A DNA stretch of 64,000 bases from Cymbidium sinense. Its lineage: Eukaryota > Streptophyta > Magnoliopsida > Asparagales > Orchidaceae. How positions within the stretch are numbered: the stretch's first letter is position 1; every line of letters starts with the position of its first letter. A program made the translations under genes and the position numbers. The notes beneath the pieces were generated by a model that did not search any database, was not told the DNA's origin, and saw only the letters and a program-made list of their open reading frames with translations. Shown here piece after piece: positions 22,255 through 35,245 of this stretch. The stretch covers positions 186,001 to 250,000 of the forward strand of contig JAKCPB010000360.1 of NCBI GenBank assembly GCA_021442155.1, in the 5' to 3' direction.

Positions 22255-23160
22255 GCTTTGACCAAGTAATTTGACCCACTTAGGCTCACTTCACCCAAAG
22301 TAACTTAAAGTGCCCTTATGAGCCAAATTCTAATCAATCAAATTGGATTGAATCAAACTCACCTATACTTCATCATGATCAACAATCATCATGATCAATC
22401 AATTATCAAAGTCAACTTTGATGACAAATAGCCAACCTAACCTTAAAATTATTTGAAGCCATTGATCTAAGTTCATTCATGACCAATGTTTGAACTTGAC
22501 CAAGTCAACATTTGAGCCTAACCTAGCCTAATTGGCCACTTGACCCAAGTTGACCCAACTTGACCTAAAGGGTCATGTTGAGCCAAATTCAAACTTAACC
22601 AAAATTGATTGGAAATAAAGATACCAATTCACTTCATATGACTAACCAAACCTAAACCTACCCATGACCTAGCTCAAATAGGTCAAATGGGTCAAATTGG
22701 TCAACTTGACCCATTTGACCTAAATGAAGTCATATGACCCAAATTCAAACCTAAACCAAATTGAATCAAACCAAATCCACCAATACATTTCAAATGGTCA
22801 CATGAACTTGACCCAACCCTTGGTTTGACCCAATTTGACCAATTGATCAAGTTGACCCAAGTTGACCCATTTTGACCTAAATGGGTCAACATGAGCCAAA
22901 CCATACCAAATGATTTCCAAATCCAATGAAACTTGGCCAAAACTATTTTCGCAACATACCCAACATATCCAAATTCAAAAATCAGCCAAATGACCATTTT
23001 ATCCCTAACTCATAGAACAAATTTGGTCAAATCCATGGGGAATATGGTCAATTCCTCTTCATACCTACTTGATACTCTCCTAATAGGTCAAGTAACTTAT
23101 GGAGGGTGGTGCACCCAACCTAATGGGTTTGGGTCAGCCCAACTTGACCCAAGGCCAAAA
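22255..23160 (+). promoter_or_regulatory. TTGAC/GTCAA array in the 21079 LTR
   Basis: This is the same array as 2330-3260. The best preserved inverted pair is here: AGGTCAAATGGGTCAA (22680-22695) faces TTGACCCATTTGACCT (22706-22721) with no mismatch around a 10-nt loop, which itself contains GGTCAA. Copy D keeps a perfect 13-bp version (34568-34580 with 34597-34609). Confidence 0.55.
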
Positions 23161-23711
23161 TCGAGCACATGGCTTGAAATAGGCACATGGGGATCATGCA
23201 TCCACTCAATTTGAGCACATGGGGAGTAACCATTCAACTCGTTAGCCTAAAAAACTCAAGGACACCTCTAACAGCCTAACAAACCCACTGCCTAAGGTCA
23301 ATTGGATCAAAATGACTCCTTCCTTCTCGGCCATCCGATTGCCATTGGGGGAGATATACTTCCTCTAATTCAATTCAATTCACACACACACTCTGTCGAT
23401 TGAAGCATAGGAAGCAAGAGGAGTGATTCTAGAGTCATCCTAAGCTCTCTACAAGGAGATTGATTTGGCCATTCTTGATTTTCCATAAGCAAAAATTGGG
23501 GTGCTCCAAGGATTTGCCAACTTTATCCACACACCAAATCAAGTCAATTCTTTTTGCACACTCCCTTAGGGGACCAAGTCGAGCTTGCCCAAGCTCTTTC
23601 TCAAGTTCCATAGGCAAGGGGAAATCTACTTCAATCAAAATTGAGCTCACTAGGAGAAGGAGTTGGTCCATAGAGCTATCCACTCAACCTCAAGAGCTAA
23701 GACTTTCACCA

Positions 23712-23738
23712 AAGCTTCATCTGAACCAGATGAAGCTT
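23712..23738 (+). other. Perfect 11-bp LTR hairpin
   Basis: AAGCTTCATCT (23712-23722) pairs with AGATGAAGCTT (23728-23738) around a 5-nt loop. The matching hairpin in copy D (33556-33566 with 33572-33582) is also perfect but reads AAGCTTTGTCT / AGACAAAGCTT, so two base pairs were replaced by two other pairs. In the 1123 LTR (about 3772-3798) the arms have begun to decay. Confidence 0.75.
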
Positions 23739-23868
23739 CTCCAAGGGAATCAAGTGCCGGTGATCACATTCGATGAGGTATGCCTTTCTTTAGCTCAATT
23801 CCCATGTGTGTTGGTCCTTTGTGAAATAAATGTTAATGGCATTGATTTCAACTGTTAGATGTGCTTGT

Positions 23869-23896
23869 TGCTCAGATAGCTGTGGCACGCATTTCA
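23869..23896. repeat. 28-bp duplicated filler at the A/D junction
   Basis: The 28 bases at 23869-23896 repeat those at 23935-23962 with two differences. They lie exactly where plus-strand LTR sequence (ending gtgcttg) changes to minus-strand gag. Either they were copied from nearby gag DNA during repair of a broken end, or they are the remnant of a 66-bp tandem duplication cut by the same event. Confidence 0.75.
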
Positions 23897-24400
23897 ACCC
23901 ATGGATATTCTTTAGAAGAATCTCAATGGCATGCTGCTCAGATAGTTGTGGCACACATTTCATACTCAGGTTACACCATCTAAGAATATAGTCAACAAGG
24001 GACTCACCTAGGTGTTGTTGTGCTACAATGAGATCACCAACAATAACCCTTTGCTGAGCTCCAGCAAACCTCATGATAAAGAGTTGCTCCAACTCAGCAA
24101 ATATCTTTACTAAACTATTGGGAAGTTTAGCATACCAATCTAAAGCTATCCCTGCTAGACTACTAGCAAAGAGGTGGAATAGCAAAGCGTCATACCGACA
24201 TTGCAATAACTAGCCCTGAAGTGTGCAATATGCTGCCTTGGGTTTCCACTGCCATCAAAGCTCTTGAAGGAAGGTGTCACGAAACCCTTGGGATATTAGA
24301 TTGCTTCAAATTCCTTCGGGTAGGGTCTACCCTTTGAAATTGATAATCCTCCTCGGGTTTGAGCCAATGCTTCCTTCATTTGCTGCTAAACCATAGATCT
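23897..24400 (-). pseudogene. gag: Gag capsid, 3'-truncated, copy D
   Basis: The frame from 24206 down reads LAGIALDWYAKLP, then KIFAELEQLFIMRFAGAQQR and VGDLIVAQQHLGESLVDYIL, the capsid core, without stops. Glutamines here (in GAQQR, IVAQQ and VPQLSEQ) correspond to stop codons in copies A and C. The protein is cut at NIHG and followed by a second LKCVPQLSEQ made by the duplicated filler at 23869-23896. The matrix and C-terminal parts of the capsid are missing. Confidence 0.85.
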
Positions 24401-26304
24401 AATATCTTTCTCATGTATGGAGGTACTTTCCACTACCTTCTTATACATGCTAGTGCGACCTTGCTCAACGGGAGGTAAGGTCATGGCTGAGTCCAAGACA
24501 TGCACTAACTTTGGCTGATTAATATCAGCTATAGTAGGATGAACTGCTAGGGCTTATTTTTGAAGTAATGAGACTATTGCTAACAAGTCCTCAAGCTGCC
24601 ACACATTCTATCTATTTGTTCATCTTTCTACTTTATCGATATCGGAGGTGTTGGGCTGTGTCTTCCTGCTTAACCTCATCACCTTCCATGGCCTGCTGCT
24701 CTTTGAGGAGATATCCCCTGGTATCCACCATGCAAACCCCGACTGAGTCTCCCAATAAATCAACTTCATTGGGATCAAAGCTGACCTTCTCCTCATCAGA
24801 CCAGTCGTACCCTAGAATTTCCTTCTTCTCTACAAGATAATGTGATACTATCTCCTCAAGAGAATGACCAATCTGAATGGGCACACATAATTTTGGTTGA
24901 TCGGTGAGATCACCGTCATGTACTGATAGGCACAGACCTCTCACGGTTGGAGAATCAATTCTATGAGGATTGTACTCACTAGAAGAGACACACTCGTGAC
25001 TCTTACTAACTTTGAAAGGGGTGACACTCCTAGGAGGTCCTACTATCATCAGTGCAACTGGGCTATCATCTGCTACCTCTACAATAGCTGTCACCATCTC
25101 CATATCCTGCTGAACTGGTGGTGTTGGTGAAGGGATGACCCATGCTTGAGGTCCTCCTCCACCACTAGGCGAAGGTCAGCTTCGACCTTCCATGAGGCGT
25201 GTAGATGGAATAGGATCCCTCATATGCTTGGATCTCACCAGGGTATGCTTCTCCCCAGATGTGGCCTTCATGGCCTTCGACAAAACTGGAGATGTTGTGA
25301 CGTGAATAGGTGATGGCGGATGGGGGGTAGAGTAGTGTGGTTGAGACACCACCGACTCCCTCATGACAAGGACCCTCTTCCTATGATGGGTCATCCCTAT
25401 AAGTAAAATGCTATCGGTGTGATCGACACGGGTAGCACGATGAGCTAAAAAATTGATGAGTGCAGAAGCTCGGTGACTGAACCTCCGCCTCTCCCTACTG
25501 GTGATATGAACAAATGTATGGGCCTCTCTGGCCCTCTCCTGTTGAAGATGTTTCCCCATGCTATGGGAATGATAGATCTCAAATTGAATTGAGCTCCGGA
25601 CTCAGAACGTCCATAAGCTGCCAACCTGGCATAAAATTGATTAGAGGCTGACATATGACCTCATACTCCAAGTAATTGGAGTCTTGAACCACTGGTGGAG
25701 GTGAAGTACGGATCCTCTTAGAATCCTCTCTGTCTGAACCAAAGAGCAGATGAAACTGGTTCTATGTAACCAGTGGGGTGATCAAAGTAGGTACCTCCTC
25801 TACATAGCGTGCCTCCATCTCCCTAGGAATCCTGGTATGATACCACTTAATCATGCAATTTTTATTTCTCCTCTTTGTCCAAGTACGATGAGTGGAGTAA
25901 GAATGACCCAACCTCAAAGGTTGGGGAGGCAATCTCTTGGATCAGAGGAGCCTTACCCTTAGAGGGTGCCAAAGAGTGGGTGCTAGCTCTTACTGGGGCT
26001 GCACGGGAAACCATGAGGTGTGCAGACACTATCACTATCACTAGAACTACTAAAATTGGTAGGACTACCAGTGCTTTCCTCTTTAATGAGGGTTGTCAAT
26101 CGATGGTAACTCAATCAATGATGCACGCTCGTCCACCTCCTATGGCGGTTGTGAGGGAGTGCCCTCATAGGTGATCTTCACTCTCTCAAAACTTCTGCCA
26201 AAATGGATAAGGTGGGTATGATCAACTCGGGGGAGATTGGCCTGATCCAAGGCTAAGTCTATACCGTAGGGAAAATTGAACACAAACTTCTGTGAGCTTG
26301 CCAT
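24401..26304 (-). pseudogene. Gag N-terminal region or ORF1, copy D
   Basis: ATG at 26304 gives MASSQKFVFNFPYGIDLALD, matching the starts in A and C. A stop follows at about 26140. Long open stretches come next: 25559-25176 (EAHTFVHITSRERRRFSHRA) and 25103-24633 (SLEEIVSHYLVEKKEILGYD, then SDEEKVSFDP). These parts are better kept than in A or C. No known domain is recognised; the composition is mixed, with a Ser/Pro-rich middle. It lies directly upstream of, and probably in frame with, Gag in an intact element. Confidence 0.65.
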
Positions 26305-29300
26305 TTCTACTCAACTAAAAAACTGAAGGACTGAATTATAGTTGTATCTGTGACTGATGCTCAAAATCTGCAATATTGGAAACAAGCTTGGATCAAATTT
26401 CTATTTTTTGTTGATTTCTAAATTTAAATTTAAAACTTGAACCCACATCCAACATCTTGGAAGTGTTAAGTGAAAATGGATTTAGAGAGGATTTAGAAAT
26501 TTGATTGGAAAGAGGAATTTTTGAATATGAATCCTTCTTCAACAAATTTGGGTATGTTGAAACATGGATTCAAATTTTATAGAAGATGCTTCCATAGGTT
26601 CATGTTTGAAATAAGATTTTGATTTGAGGGTCCTTTCCTTTAACAAATTTGGGTATGTTAAAGTAAGTGTCAATTGGTTTTTTTTTTTTTTTTTTTTTGA
26701 TTTAGTATTTCAGAATTTTACTCACTTAGCAAATTTGGATATGCTAAGTGAAGGGTTTGAAAATAATTGTTTCTTTTTTGTGAATTATTGTTGATTTTGA
26801 AAATTGGAATTCCCACTTAGCAAATTTTGGTATGCTAAGTAAAGAACCCAAGTGTGTTTTGTTTTTGAAAGATTTTTGAAAATAGGATTCTTAGCAAATT
26901 TGAGTATGCTAAGGAAGTCATAAAGTATTTCATTTATTTTGGATATTTTGATTTTTTTTGCAAAAGTAGGATCCTTAGCAAATTTGGGTATGCTAAGGAA
27001 ATCATAATCTCTTTCCTTTTGGTTTTGATTTGTTTTTTATTGAAAGTGGAGACTTCACTTTAGCAAATATGGTATGCTAAAAAATGAAGTTCCACTTAAT
27101 TTTATGAAATGGAAATTTCACATAGCAAATTTGAGTATGCTAAATGAAATTCTAAAATATGTGTTTAAAATTTTTTTGTTTTGGTTTTATTTTGAAAATA
27201 GAAGCTTCATTTTAGCATATTTGGTATGCTAAAGAGTGAAGCTCCAAAAGTGCTTTTGGAACTTTTGTGAAGTGGAAATTTCATTTAGCAAATTTGAGTA
27301 TGCTAAATGGAATTCCAAAGATGTTTCAAATTTATATTTTAGATTTTGAAAAAATTGGAGACTTTATTTTAGCAAATGGGGTATGCTAGAATGAAGTTTC
27401 AAATGTGTTTGAAAATTTTTGGTTTTGAATTTGGAGACTTCACTTAGCAAATTTGAGTATGCTAAATGAAGTTCCAAATGTGTTTGAAAATTTTTGGTTT
27501 TTAAATTTGGAGACTTTACTTAGCAAATTTGAGTATGCTAAATGAAGTTCTAAATGTGTTTAAAAATTTTTGGTTTTGAATTTGGAGACTTTACTTAGCA
27601 AATTTGAGTATGCTAAATGAAGTTCCAAATGTGTTTGAAAATTTTTGGTTTTGAAATTGGAGACTTCACTTAGTAAATTTGAGTATGCTAAATGAAGTTC
27701 CAAATGTGTTTTGAATTTTGAAAATATGATTGTTAAGTCTTGACTTTTGAGAATAAGACTTCCATCTAACAAATTTGGGTATGTAGAAGTGGAAGTCAAT
27801 CTTATTTTTGCAAAATGTGAAAATTTTGTTTTTTGTGTGATTATTGCTTTTTGAAAGAGGGAATTCCATCTAAATCATATATGGGATATGTTTAAATGGG
27901 ATTTCCAAATGAGGATATTTTTATTTTGGAATGAAATATTCATTTAATAAATTTGAGTATATTGAATGGAGACGTTCATATGTGCTTTTCAAAAAATTTA
28001 GTCTTATTTGAAAATGAAACTTCCATTCAATAGGTGTGGGTACATTGAATGGACAGGTTCATGTGTGCTTTTTGAAAGTTTTATTTTTAATTTTATTTTT
28101 GATTTTTGGAAAGATGATTGTTCATTTTATTTTTGAAAATGAAATCCTCATCAAAATGTTTTGAGGGAAGATGTTCATTTGTGCTTTTGGAAAGGATTAT
28201 TAGTTTTATTTTTGAAGATTCCTACATGTAACAATTATGAGAATTGTTAGATGAGGGTGATTTAAGAAAATTTTGTGGAAAATATTTTACTATGTGCATT
28301 TTTTTTTGAAAGAGTGTTTTTGAAAAGTGACTGAAAATTTTATTTTATCATTATTATTTTAGAATGAACCTTTCCTTATCATAAAAATGATAAGGAGGAA
28401 GTCTTTAAATGTTTTCTTTTTATTTAGATATTTTTATTTTTACCCATTGGAGAAACCCAATGGGGGTTTTAGGAGCAACAAAGGGTGAGGACCTAAAACC
28501 TAAAGATGTTGGCTAGCTCAACTTATGAATAAAATAAGCTGAGTGGCAATGGAATGAAAGATAGTCTTAGATTCATACCAAAGTATAAACCCACTATCAA
28601 TAGTTAGAGACAATGATCATTTACCAAAGATGGAGAGAGGAACCTTCCCCAGCAGAGTGGCCCTATGGTGAAATTTTTATATTTCTAAAGAATAAAAATA
28701 TATACTTCCATCTTCACTCTATACGAGATAAAATGAAGATGGAAATATACATCTTTTCTTTTTATACAATTTTTGGACACCACGTAGATCTGCAGATGTT
28801 CTTATTAAGGGTGACCCTTTACGACATTGAGGAGAGGTGTACTATCTTGAAAGATAGAAATCACCACCCTACAATGGACCTAATCACCTCAATAAGGACT
28901 CATAAGGACAATGGTTCTGCATGTGTACCAAAGATTCTTCCTCTATTTTATTTGGAAAAGTAAAGTAGGGTTTATTTTAAATTGAGTTAGTTAAGTTTCC
29001 TACAAGGGCAAGCACCCATAGTTAATTAGATCCTAAAGGATGAGATCCCTTAGGAATATTTCGATTAAGGTAAATGATCATTGTCTCCAAAGATTTTAAT
29101 AGGTAGTACTATCAATCGATTAGTTTATATTGAAGATCAAGTGGGATTGATCAAAGAGAGGGAGTTATTTTCGAAGCCAAATGAAGATAAGTAGGAGATA
29201 TTCATGATGCTAGGAAACTTAGTGAGCATCTCAAACTATCCTATGGTTGGGCTTTATATTTTTTAAATTGATTTAATTTGTTTGAGTTGAATTTTTCATT

Positions 29301-29545
29301 AGAAATTTAGGGCTTATGATTCCATAACACAAGATTATGGAAATGCCTAAGAGGTGAGGGTTTATGCTTATGGCCCACAAAGGGGAGAAGCAACCTCAAA
29401 ACCTAAATCTAGGGAGCTTTGGCAAGAACCAAAAGCACGACCTAAATTTAAGGCAAAAATGAGTATTTGGTTTGCCTCCACAAGAGAGGACAAACCACCT
29501 TTACTTGGACTTATAACACAGGGGTGGCCAACTAACTCCTCCTAT
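26305..29545 (-). other. Copy D untranslated leader
   Basis: This is the minus-strand equivalent of 7392-10556 with the same order of hairpins. Two are better paired here than in A: 28373-28382 with 28387-28396 (10 bp perfect, 4-nt loop) and 28701-28716 with 28734-28749 (16 bases, one wobble). A run of about 20 T lies at about 26679-26699. The first-listed perfect 9-bp stem of the A leader (8444-8466) is at about 28443-28464. Confidence 0.7.
26550..28265 (-). repeat. Tandem stem-loop array, copy D
   Basis: This is the same array as 8640-10320. Units are easy to follow as ...TTAGCA, loop, TGCTAA... every 75-80 bp between about 26720 and 27720. A perfect 10-bp stem, TCCATTCAAT with ATTGAATGGA, is 28022-28031 with 28044-28053; in copy C its partner reads TCTATTCAAT with ATTGAATAGA. 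The TAACAATT/AATTGTTA hairpin near 28228-28248 is unchanged in all copies. Confidence 0.85.
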
Positions 29546-32500
29546 AGTTTTAAATTCATGTAGGGAAGTCATATACTTTATGGAAGATAGCTAGGTTGTT
29601 ATTCATTTAGAAAAAGACCTAAATCTAATGTAATTCAGATTACATTTTTATTTTCATTTTGACTGAGCCTAGTAGGATTCATATGCCTAATGCATGAGAA
29701 ATGAGATTATTGGCCAAAATCAACGAGAAGGGAGGAGGTGTGTTTCCACCATGGCTCTCAAAGGTCAAGCCAAGTTTCTTTGGCAAAGGTGGAAGCCCTC
29801 CAATCAAGAGTGAAAATAATATGCATTTGTGCATGATGTTACAAAAGAAATACTCATCCAGCTAAGGGGTTGCTAATTCTTTTATCTTGATTTTTAGCCT
29901 AAGCTTTAGGTGAGGTTATGAGTTCTTTAATTTTAATTTTGAATTGTTAAATTTAGTAGAAGAATTATTTTTTCCTAAGAGCCTAATCACATCCAGGCCA
30001 CACATAAAGCAAGGAAGAAACTAGGAAAAGGATGCCACTTATTGCACAAGCAAAATAAATCATCAATCAATTTATGAAGCTAATCCCAAAAGAATAAAAG
30101 ACCATTGTGGTCAGGTACCACCGTACAAACCTGAAAACAAATTGGGTAGTCAAGCTCTACCCTTATACAACCCAGATTACAAATGAATTAAATACAATTA
30201 AACAAGGAACTCATTATTATGGGGGTCTTCAAGCTTCACTTCTACATTCTTCTTTTCTTCTTTCATCTTTTTCTTTTCTTCTTTCTTCTTTGGTTCCTTC
30301 TTTTGGAAGGTTGGAAGGTGGTTGTTCCAAAGGCTTCACATGGTACATAAGGTAAGATCTTATGACCAATGTTCATCCTAATCCCCATAACAATCATTCC
30401 AAAATTCTAATTACAAAAATTACATGAAAAGAAAGTAAATCTAGCTAACACTTGCAAAATAGAGATTAGCTAAATAAACCACACAAATCCCAAGCATATA
30501 TATTGGACTTATCACCCCACACATGGGTGACTAAGCCCACCTGGCTATTGGATTATGCTTAGGGGTATAAGCACCTGCACAATAAAAGCATTTATAATTT
30601 TTATTTATTACAGTGCCCCTTAAGCACAATCCCTTGCAAAAAATAATGATTAGACTAAATCATTCTATCATTCATTCTACGCACATTCACCCTAACATCC
30701 AGACTAAAAAATATATCACAAAATAAAAGCAAACATCAAACCATGCACTGTCTTAACCTACAGCTAGATGTGGTGACTTAGCCTAATGTGTGTGCTTTAG
30801 AGGTTTGTGTGGTATACTTAGCTATGGCTTTAAGTTAGAATTTTATAAGTATGAAGGATGTTCAACTTAGAGGAGAGTTTCATTTAAGTGGTTTAGCTGC
30901 TTCAAGTTGATTTTATTTTATGTTTTGATTAGGTTCAAGTGAATCCTACAATTAATTACTAAGTTGCAAAGAGAGGAAAAGAGAAGAATACTTCTCTATC
31001 CTTCCCTAACCTACGTGATTTCTAAAGTGGATTCATGTTTTAATTTTATTTGGTGAATATTTTATTATGTATTTTAATTAATCCTAAGTTTAGATGAACT
31101 CTAAATAAACCTATCAAAAGAAAGGCATTTTTAAGATTAAGTTAAGTGAATTAAATTCAAAAAAACACACATCACTTCATTTCTTTCCCAACATGTATAA
31201 CATGCATATGAATGAATCCTAAGAATATCTATACATACTAAATGAGAATGTTTAGCACACTTTATGATGCATGCTAAATAAGTTACTTAAGAAAATTTAG
31301 ATATTTATGATCCATGAATTTCATTAAGTAGAAAAGGGGTTTCTTATCCAATTTTCACATGCACATATGGATGTATGAAAAATATAAGTGAGTATGATGC
31401 CATTATTAACCAGAGGTGTAAGATACACGACCTACATAGGGCTACTTTTAAAGCCTCGCAACCACTGTGGTTGTCCATACTAATATACCACTTTATTTAA
31501 ATACAAGCATGTGTATAAAAGAAATGAATGGAAAAGAAAGAATGCAAAAGTTTGTGTTGGTTGATTTATTTTTATTTATGCAATTTATATGTACAAGTGT
31601 AGGTATCCTTCTTAAGTAATAGCATAGGAATGAATAAGAGATGGAACTAGGCAAGTGTTAGGTTCTTTTCAAATGAACTATACACTTTTCCAAATCCTAT
31701 TCAAAACTATACCAAAAGAAAGGAGAAGGAAAACTATACTAAGCACATCCTTATATTTTACTTACATGCAAGCTTGTAAGTAAGATATTAGTAACAAACT
31801 TTTAGTTTTGATAATTGATTCATATATTTTGAAAATAATTTTGATTTAATAGTGATAATAGCCACTCATATTCTTACTTTAGCCAAAACATGCAATTTGA
31901 CATAAAGGAAACATTTTCATTTTGAATTGATTTTTGAAAGGCATGGATGCATGAAATCATATGACACACATATTAGCATGTTAGGAATAAACTAAAGTAA
32001 TGAAAGCATGTAAACACATTCACCTTAATTAATTCTAAAGACAATCTTATGAAAAAAGAAAGCTTAAAGCAAATCAAAGTTTGCTTAATGTGATTTTTGT
32101 TTGATTTTGAATTTGATTTAATTTGAAAAATGTGAGGTGCGTTTGATGTTCCTAACCCATTATAACATGTGTTTGACATTTTTTTAAATTTTTAGATGAT
32201 TAGATTCATTTTTATATTTTGATTAGGTTAAGGTATGAATTAAGCATGTTAATTACCCCTTACCTACACCACCTTAGCATAGTTAATCAAATAATTAAGA
32301 GCCAATGAGATGACATAAAACCTCACAAGGAATTTAAATTTGTAATGCACCTAGGAAGAAAAGGCCTACTGCAATTTGGCTCATGATTAATGATTAATTG
32401 AGCTAAGGGGTTTAACTTAAGTAATTTCAAAACACCCCTCACACATATGAGTTGAATTTTGATTTCCTTAATTGTACTTAGGCTCTTGAACACCTAAGCA

Positions 32501-33555
32501 TCTACCCCAGTAGATTAATTGAGTTCTGAAAAGTTTTAGAATTTTAAAAAAGTAATTAAGAGGGTAATTAGTGAATTAACCATTTAATTAAAAGAGGATT
32601 ATTGAAAAAAAGGGGGTTTAACGAATAGCCTAGGGGAAATGCCCCAAAAATTATTCCCTAAACCTCTTATTCACTGAAATAGACCTTAATCAACTTCAAC
32701 AAAGGATTAAACCACTAATCAAACCCTTAATTAACCTTAATTACATTAAGGGGTAATTAAGAAATGAATTAGCAATTTTCCCAATTAAGCCACCAATAAA
32801 TCCCAAGAAAATTAGGGAAGGGAGAAGCCATACTCCAAAATGTACTCAAGAAGTTTGGGAATAATTAGTTAATTAATTAATGGGTAATTCACAAATTAAT
32901 ATTCCTAATAAAACTTAAAATTAGAGAAAAGCACTATTTAAAATCAATTAAAATTAATTTTATAAAATTTCAGATCAAATTATCTATCCAATGCATTTTA
33001 TTTCATATTTTTTTTATTTTTGTATGTTGAGATATGAATTTTAGAAATTTAGGTAATTAATTAAAATTATTTAAATCATAATTAAATCCTTTATCCTACG
33101 GTGCCATGTGTATAGCTGACACGGCACACACTTTACATGCGATGCCTCCCCATTCGTTATTTAAAACATCACATCATAGCTACATGGCGTGCTACACACT
33201 TTTCTTATCGATGGATCGGATGGTTGCTGATTAGAGGATTAAAATGGATATATTGCATGTTTTAATCTTGGTCGTCCATCCAAAACATGTGGATGGATGG
33301 CCAGAGATCCTTCCCTGATCTCCCCTACGAACAATGGAGGCCGCCCATGTTCTAGGGGATCATCTGAGCTCGATTGAGCTCAGATTGATCCCAAAATTTA
33401 CCCACACCATCAACATGCATAGAAGATCACATCTAATGGTCAAGATCCTATAAGATTAACATTTATTTCATAAAGCTCCACACCACGTTGAGTTTAATGG
33501 TCATAAAATGGCTAATCTCGCTAGAGGTGATCACCAGCGCTCGATTCTCTTAGAG

Positions 33556-33582
33556 AAGCTTTGTCTACTTAAGACAAAGCTT
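33556..33582 (-). other. Perfect 11-bp LTR hairpin, covarying partner of 23712-23738
   Basis: AAGCTTTGTCT (33556-33566) pairs with AGACAAAGCTT (33572-33582) around a 5-nt loop. Relative to the copy at 23712 two base pairs differ and both are still complementary. Confidence 0.75.
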
Positions 33583-34134
33583 TGCTAAAAGTTTAAGGGG
33601 TTGAGGTTGAGTGGATCTTCTTATGGGTCACCTCCTCCTTAGCTTGAGCTCAACTTTTATCAAATTGGATCTCCCTTTGCTTCAAGTACTTGGAAGAGAG
33701 CTTGGGTGCAGTCAACTTGGTCCTCTGATGAAGCTTGAAGAAGGAATTGAGTGGAGTTTGAGTGTGGAGAAATTGGCAATTCAATGGCCCTCCTCTATTT
33801 TTACTTAAGAAAAACCAAGAAGATGTAAATTGAATCTCCCTCTAGGAAGCTTAGGATCACTTGGAAATGGCTCTTATGACTCTCTCTCAGTTAATTAACT
33901 ATGGCTTTATGAAGATTCAAAAGAATTAGAGGGAGTATATCTCCCCCTTTGGCAATCAGATGGTCGAGCATAAGCTTGCTATTTTGATCCAATTTTCTTG
34001 ATTTAGTGGGTTTTTTGAGCTGTTAGGATTGTCCTTGAGTTTGATTTGGCCAGAGGAGTAGGAGTATGAACTCCCCATGTGCTCCATTTCAGTGTAAGGA
34101 AGATTCCCATGTGGCCATTTCAATTGGAGTGGTC

Positions 34135-35245
34135 AGTTTGACCATTGGGTCAAGTTAGGCTGATCCAAACCCATTGGTTTGGGTGCACCACCCTCCCAAG
34201 TGTTCACTTGAACCACTAGGAGAGTATCAAGTAGGTATGAAAAGGATTTGACTAAATTCCAAGTAGAATTGGCCAAAATTTCCTTTATGACCTAGAGTTA
34301 AAATGGTCATTTGACTAATATTTTAATTTGGGTATGTTTGGTATGTTTAGAAAATAGGTTTGGCCAAGTTTCATTGGATTTGGAGTTCATTTGGTATGGT
34401 TTGGCTCATGTTGGCCCATTTAGGTCAAAATGGGTTAGCTTGGGTCAAGTTGACCAATTAGTCAACCAAGGATTGGGTCAAGTTCATATGACCATTTGAA
34501 ATGTTTTGGTGGCTTTGGTTTGATTCAATTTGGTTTAGGTTTGAATTTGGTTCATATGACTTCATTTAGGTCAAATGGGTCAAGTTGACCAATTTTACCC
34601 ATTTGACCTATTTGAGCTAGGTCATGGGCAGGCTTTGGTTTGGTTAGTCATATGAAGTGGATTGGTATCTTTGTTTCCAATCAATTTGGTTAAGTTTGAA
34701 TTTGGCTCAATATGACCCTTTAGGTCAAGTTGGGTTCAAGGTCAATTTGGCTATGTTAGGTCTAGTTGGCCAATTGAGGCTTTGGTCAAGTTCAACAAGA
34801 GATTTGGAATGAACTTGATCCATTGGTTTCAATCAATTTGACTTAGATCAAGTTTTGACATATTTTGACTTTTTAGGTCAAGTTGGGTCAACTAGGGTCA
34901 AGTGGCCAATTAGGCTAGGTTAGGCTCAAATGTTGACTTGGTCAAGTTCAAACATTGGTCATGAATGAACTTAGATCATTAGTTTCAATCAATTTGGCCC
35001 ATGGTCGATTTTGGCTATGTTGGGTTTCATTTTGGCTAAGTGTGGACTTGGTCAACCCTTATGTTTGACTTGGTTTGACCCAATTTGAGTGATTGATCAT
35101 CTCATGATGATTGTTGATCATGATGAGAGGCTTAGATGACTTAGTTCAATCCCATTTGATTAGGATTAGAATTTGGCTTATAAGGGTACTTTAGGTCACT
35201 TTGGGTCAAGTGAGCCTAAGTGGGTCAAATGGCTTGGTCAAAGCT
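34135..35245 (-). promoter_or_regulatory. TTGAC/GTCAA array in the copy D LTR
   Basis: This is the dense motif array matching 2330-3260. On the plus strand GGTCA and GTCAA dominate in this copy, because D is inverted. A perfect 13-bp inverted pair lies at 34568-34609. This copy has an additional stretch of similar motifs near 34740-34900, so the array varies in length between copies. Confidence 0.5.

Larger units (their letters stand above)
1123..23868 (+). mobile_element. Copy A: Tat/Ogre-type Ty3/gypsy retrotransposon, 3' LTR truncated
   Basis: Copy A runs LTR (from 1123), leader, gag-PR-RT-RH-aRNH-INT (10557-19139), 3' untranslated repeats and the next LTR (from 21079), cut off at 23868. 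Two RNase H domains between reverse transcriptase and integrase are a known mark of the Tat lineage. All coding parts carry stops and frameshifts, so this copy cannot make its own proteins. The distance between its two LTR starts is about 19.96 kb. The element is preceded by another copy's post-pol region rather than unrelated DNA, so its 5' LTR is probably shared in a head-to-tail array made by unequal recombination. Confidence 0.85.
21079..23868 (+). repeat. Truncated LTR downstream of copy A (first ~2.8 kb)
   Basis: The sequence follows the 1123 LTR from its first base to the point matching about 3943, then stops at 23867-23868, where minus-strand gag sequence begins. It includes three palindromic tandem units (about 21390-21900) and the TTGAC array. 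If the head-to-tail model holds, this LTR was also the 5' LTR of copy B. Confidence 0.8.

Noticed and set aside
22701..22997. 98-codon open frame on the minus strand, and several 60-90 codon frames in LTRs and 3' repeats
   Set aside because: They are not conserved as open frames between copies and encode simple repeats of the TTGACC or AT-rich units.
30107..30355. 82-codon plus-strand frame in copy D's LTR with a Ser/Phe-rich tail
   Set aside because: It is the purine-rich tract read on the opposite strand; the tail is simple-repeat translation.
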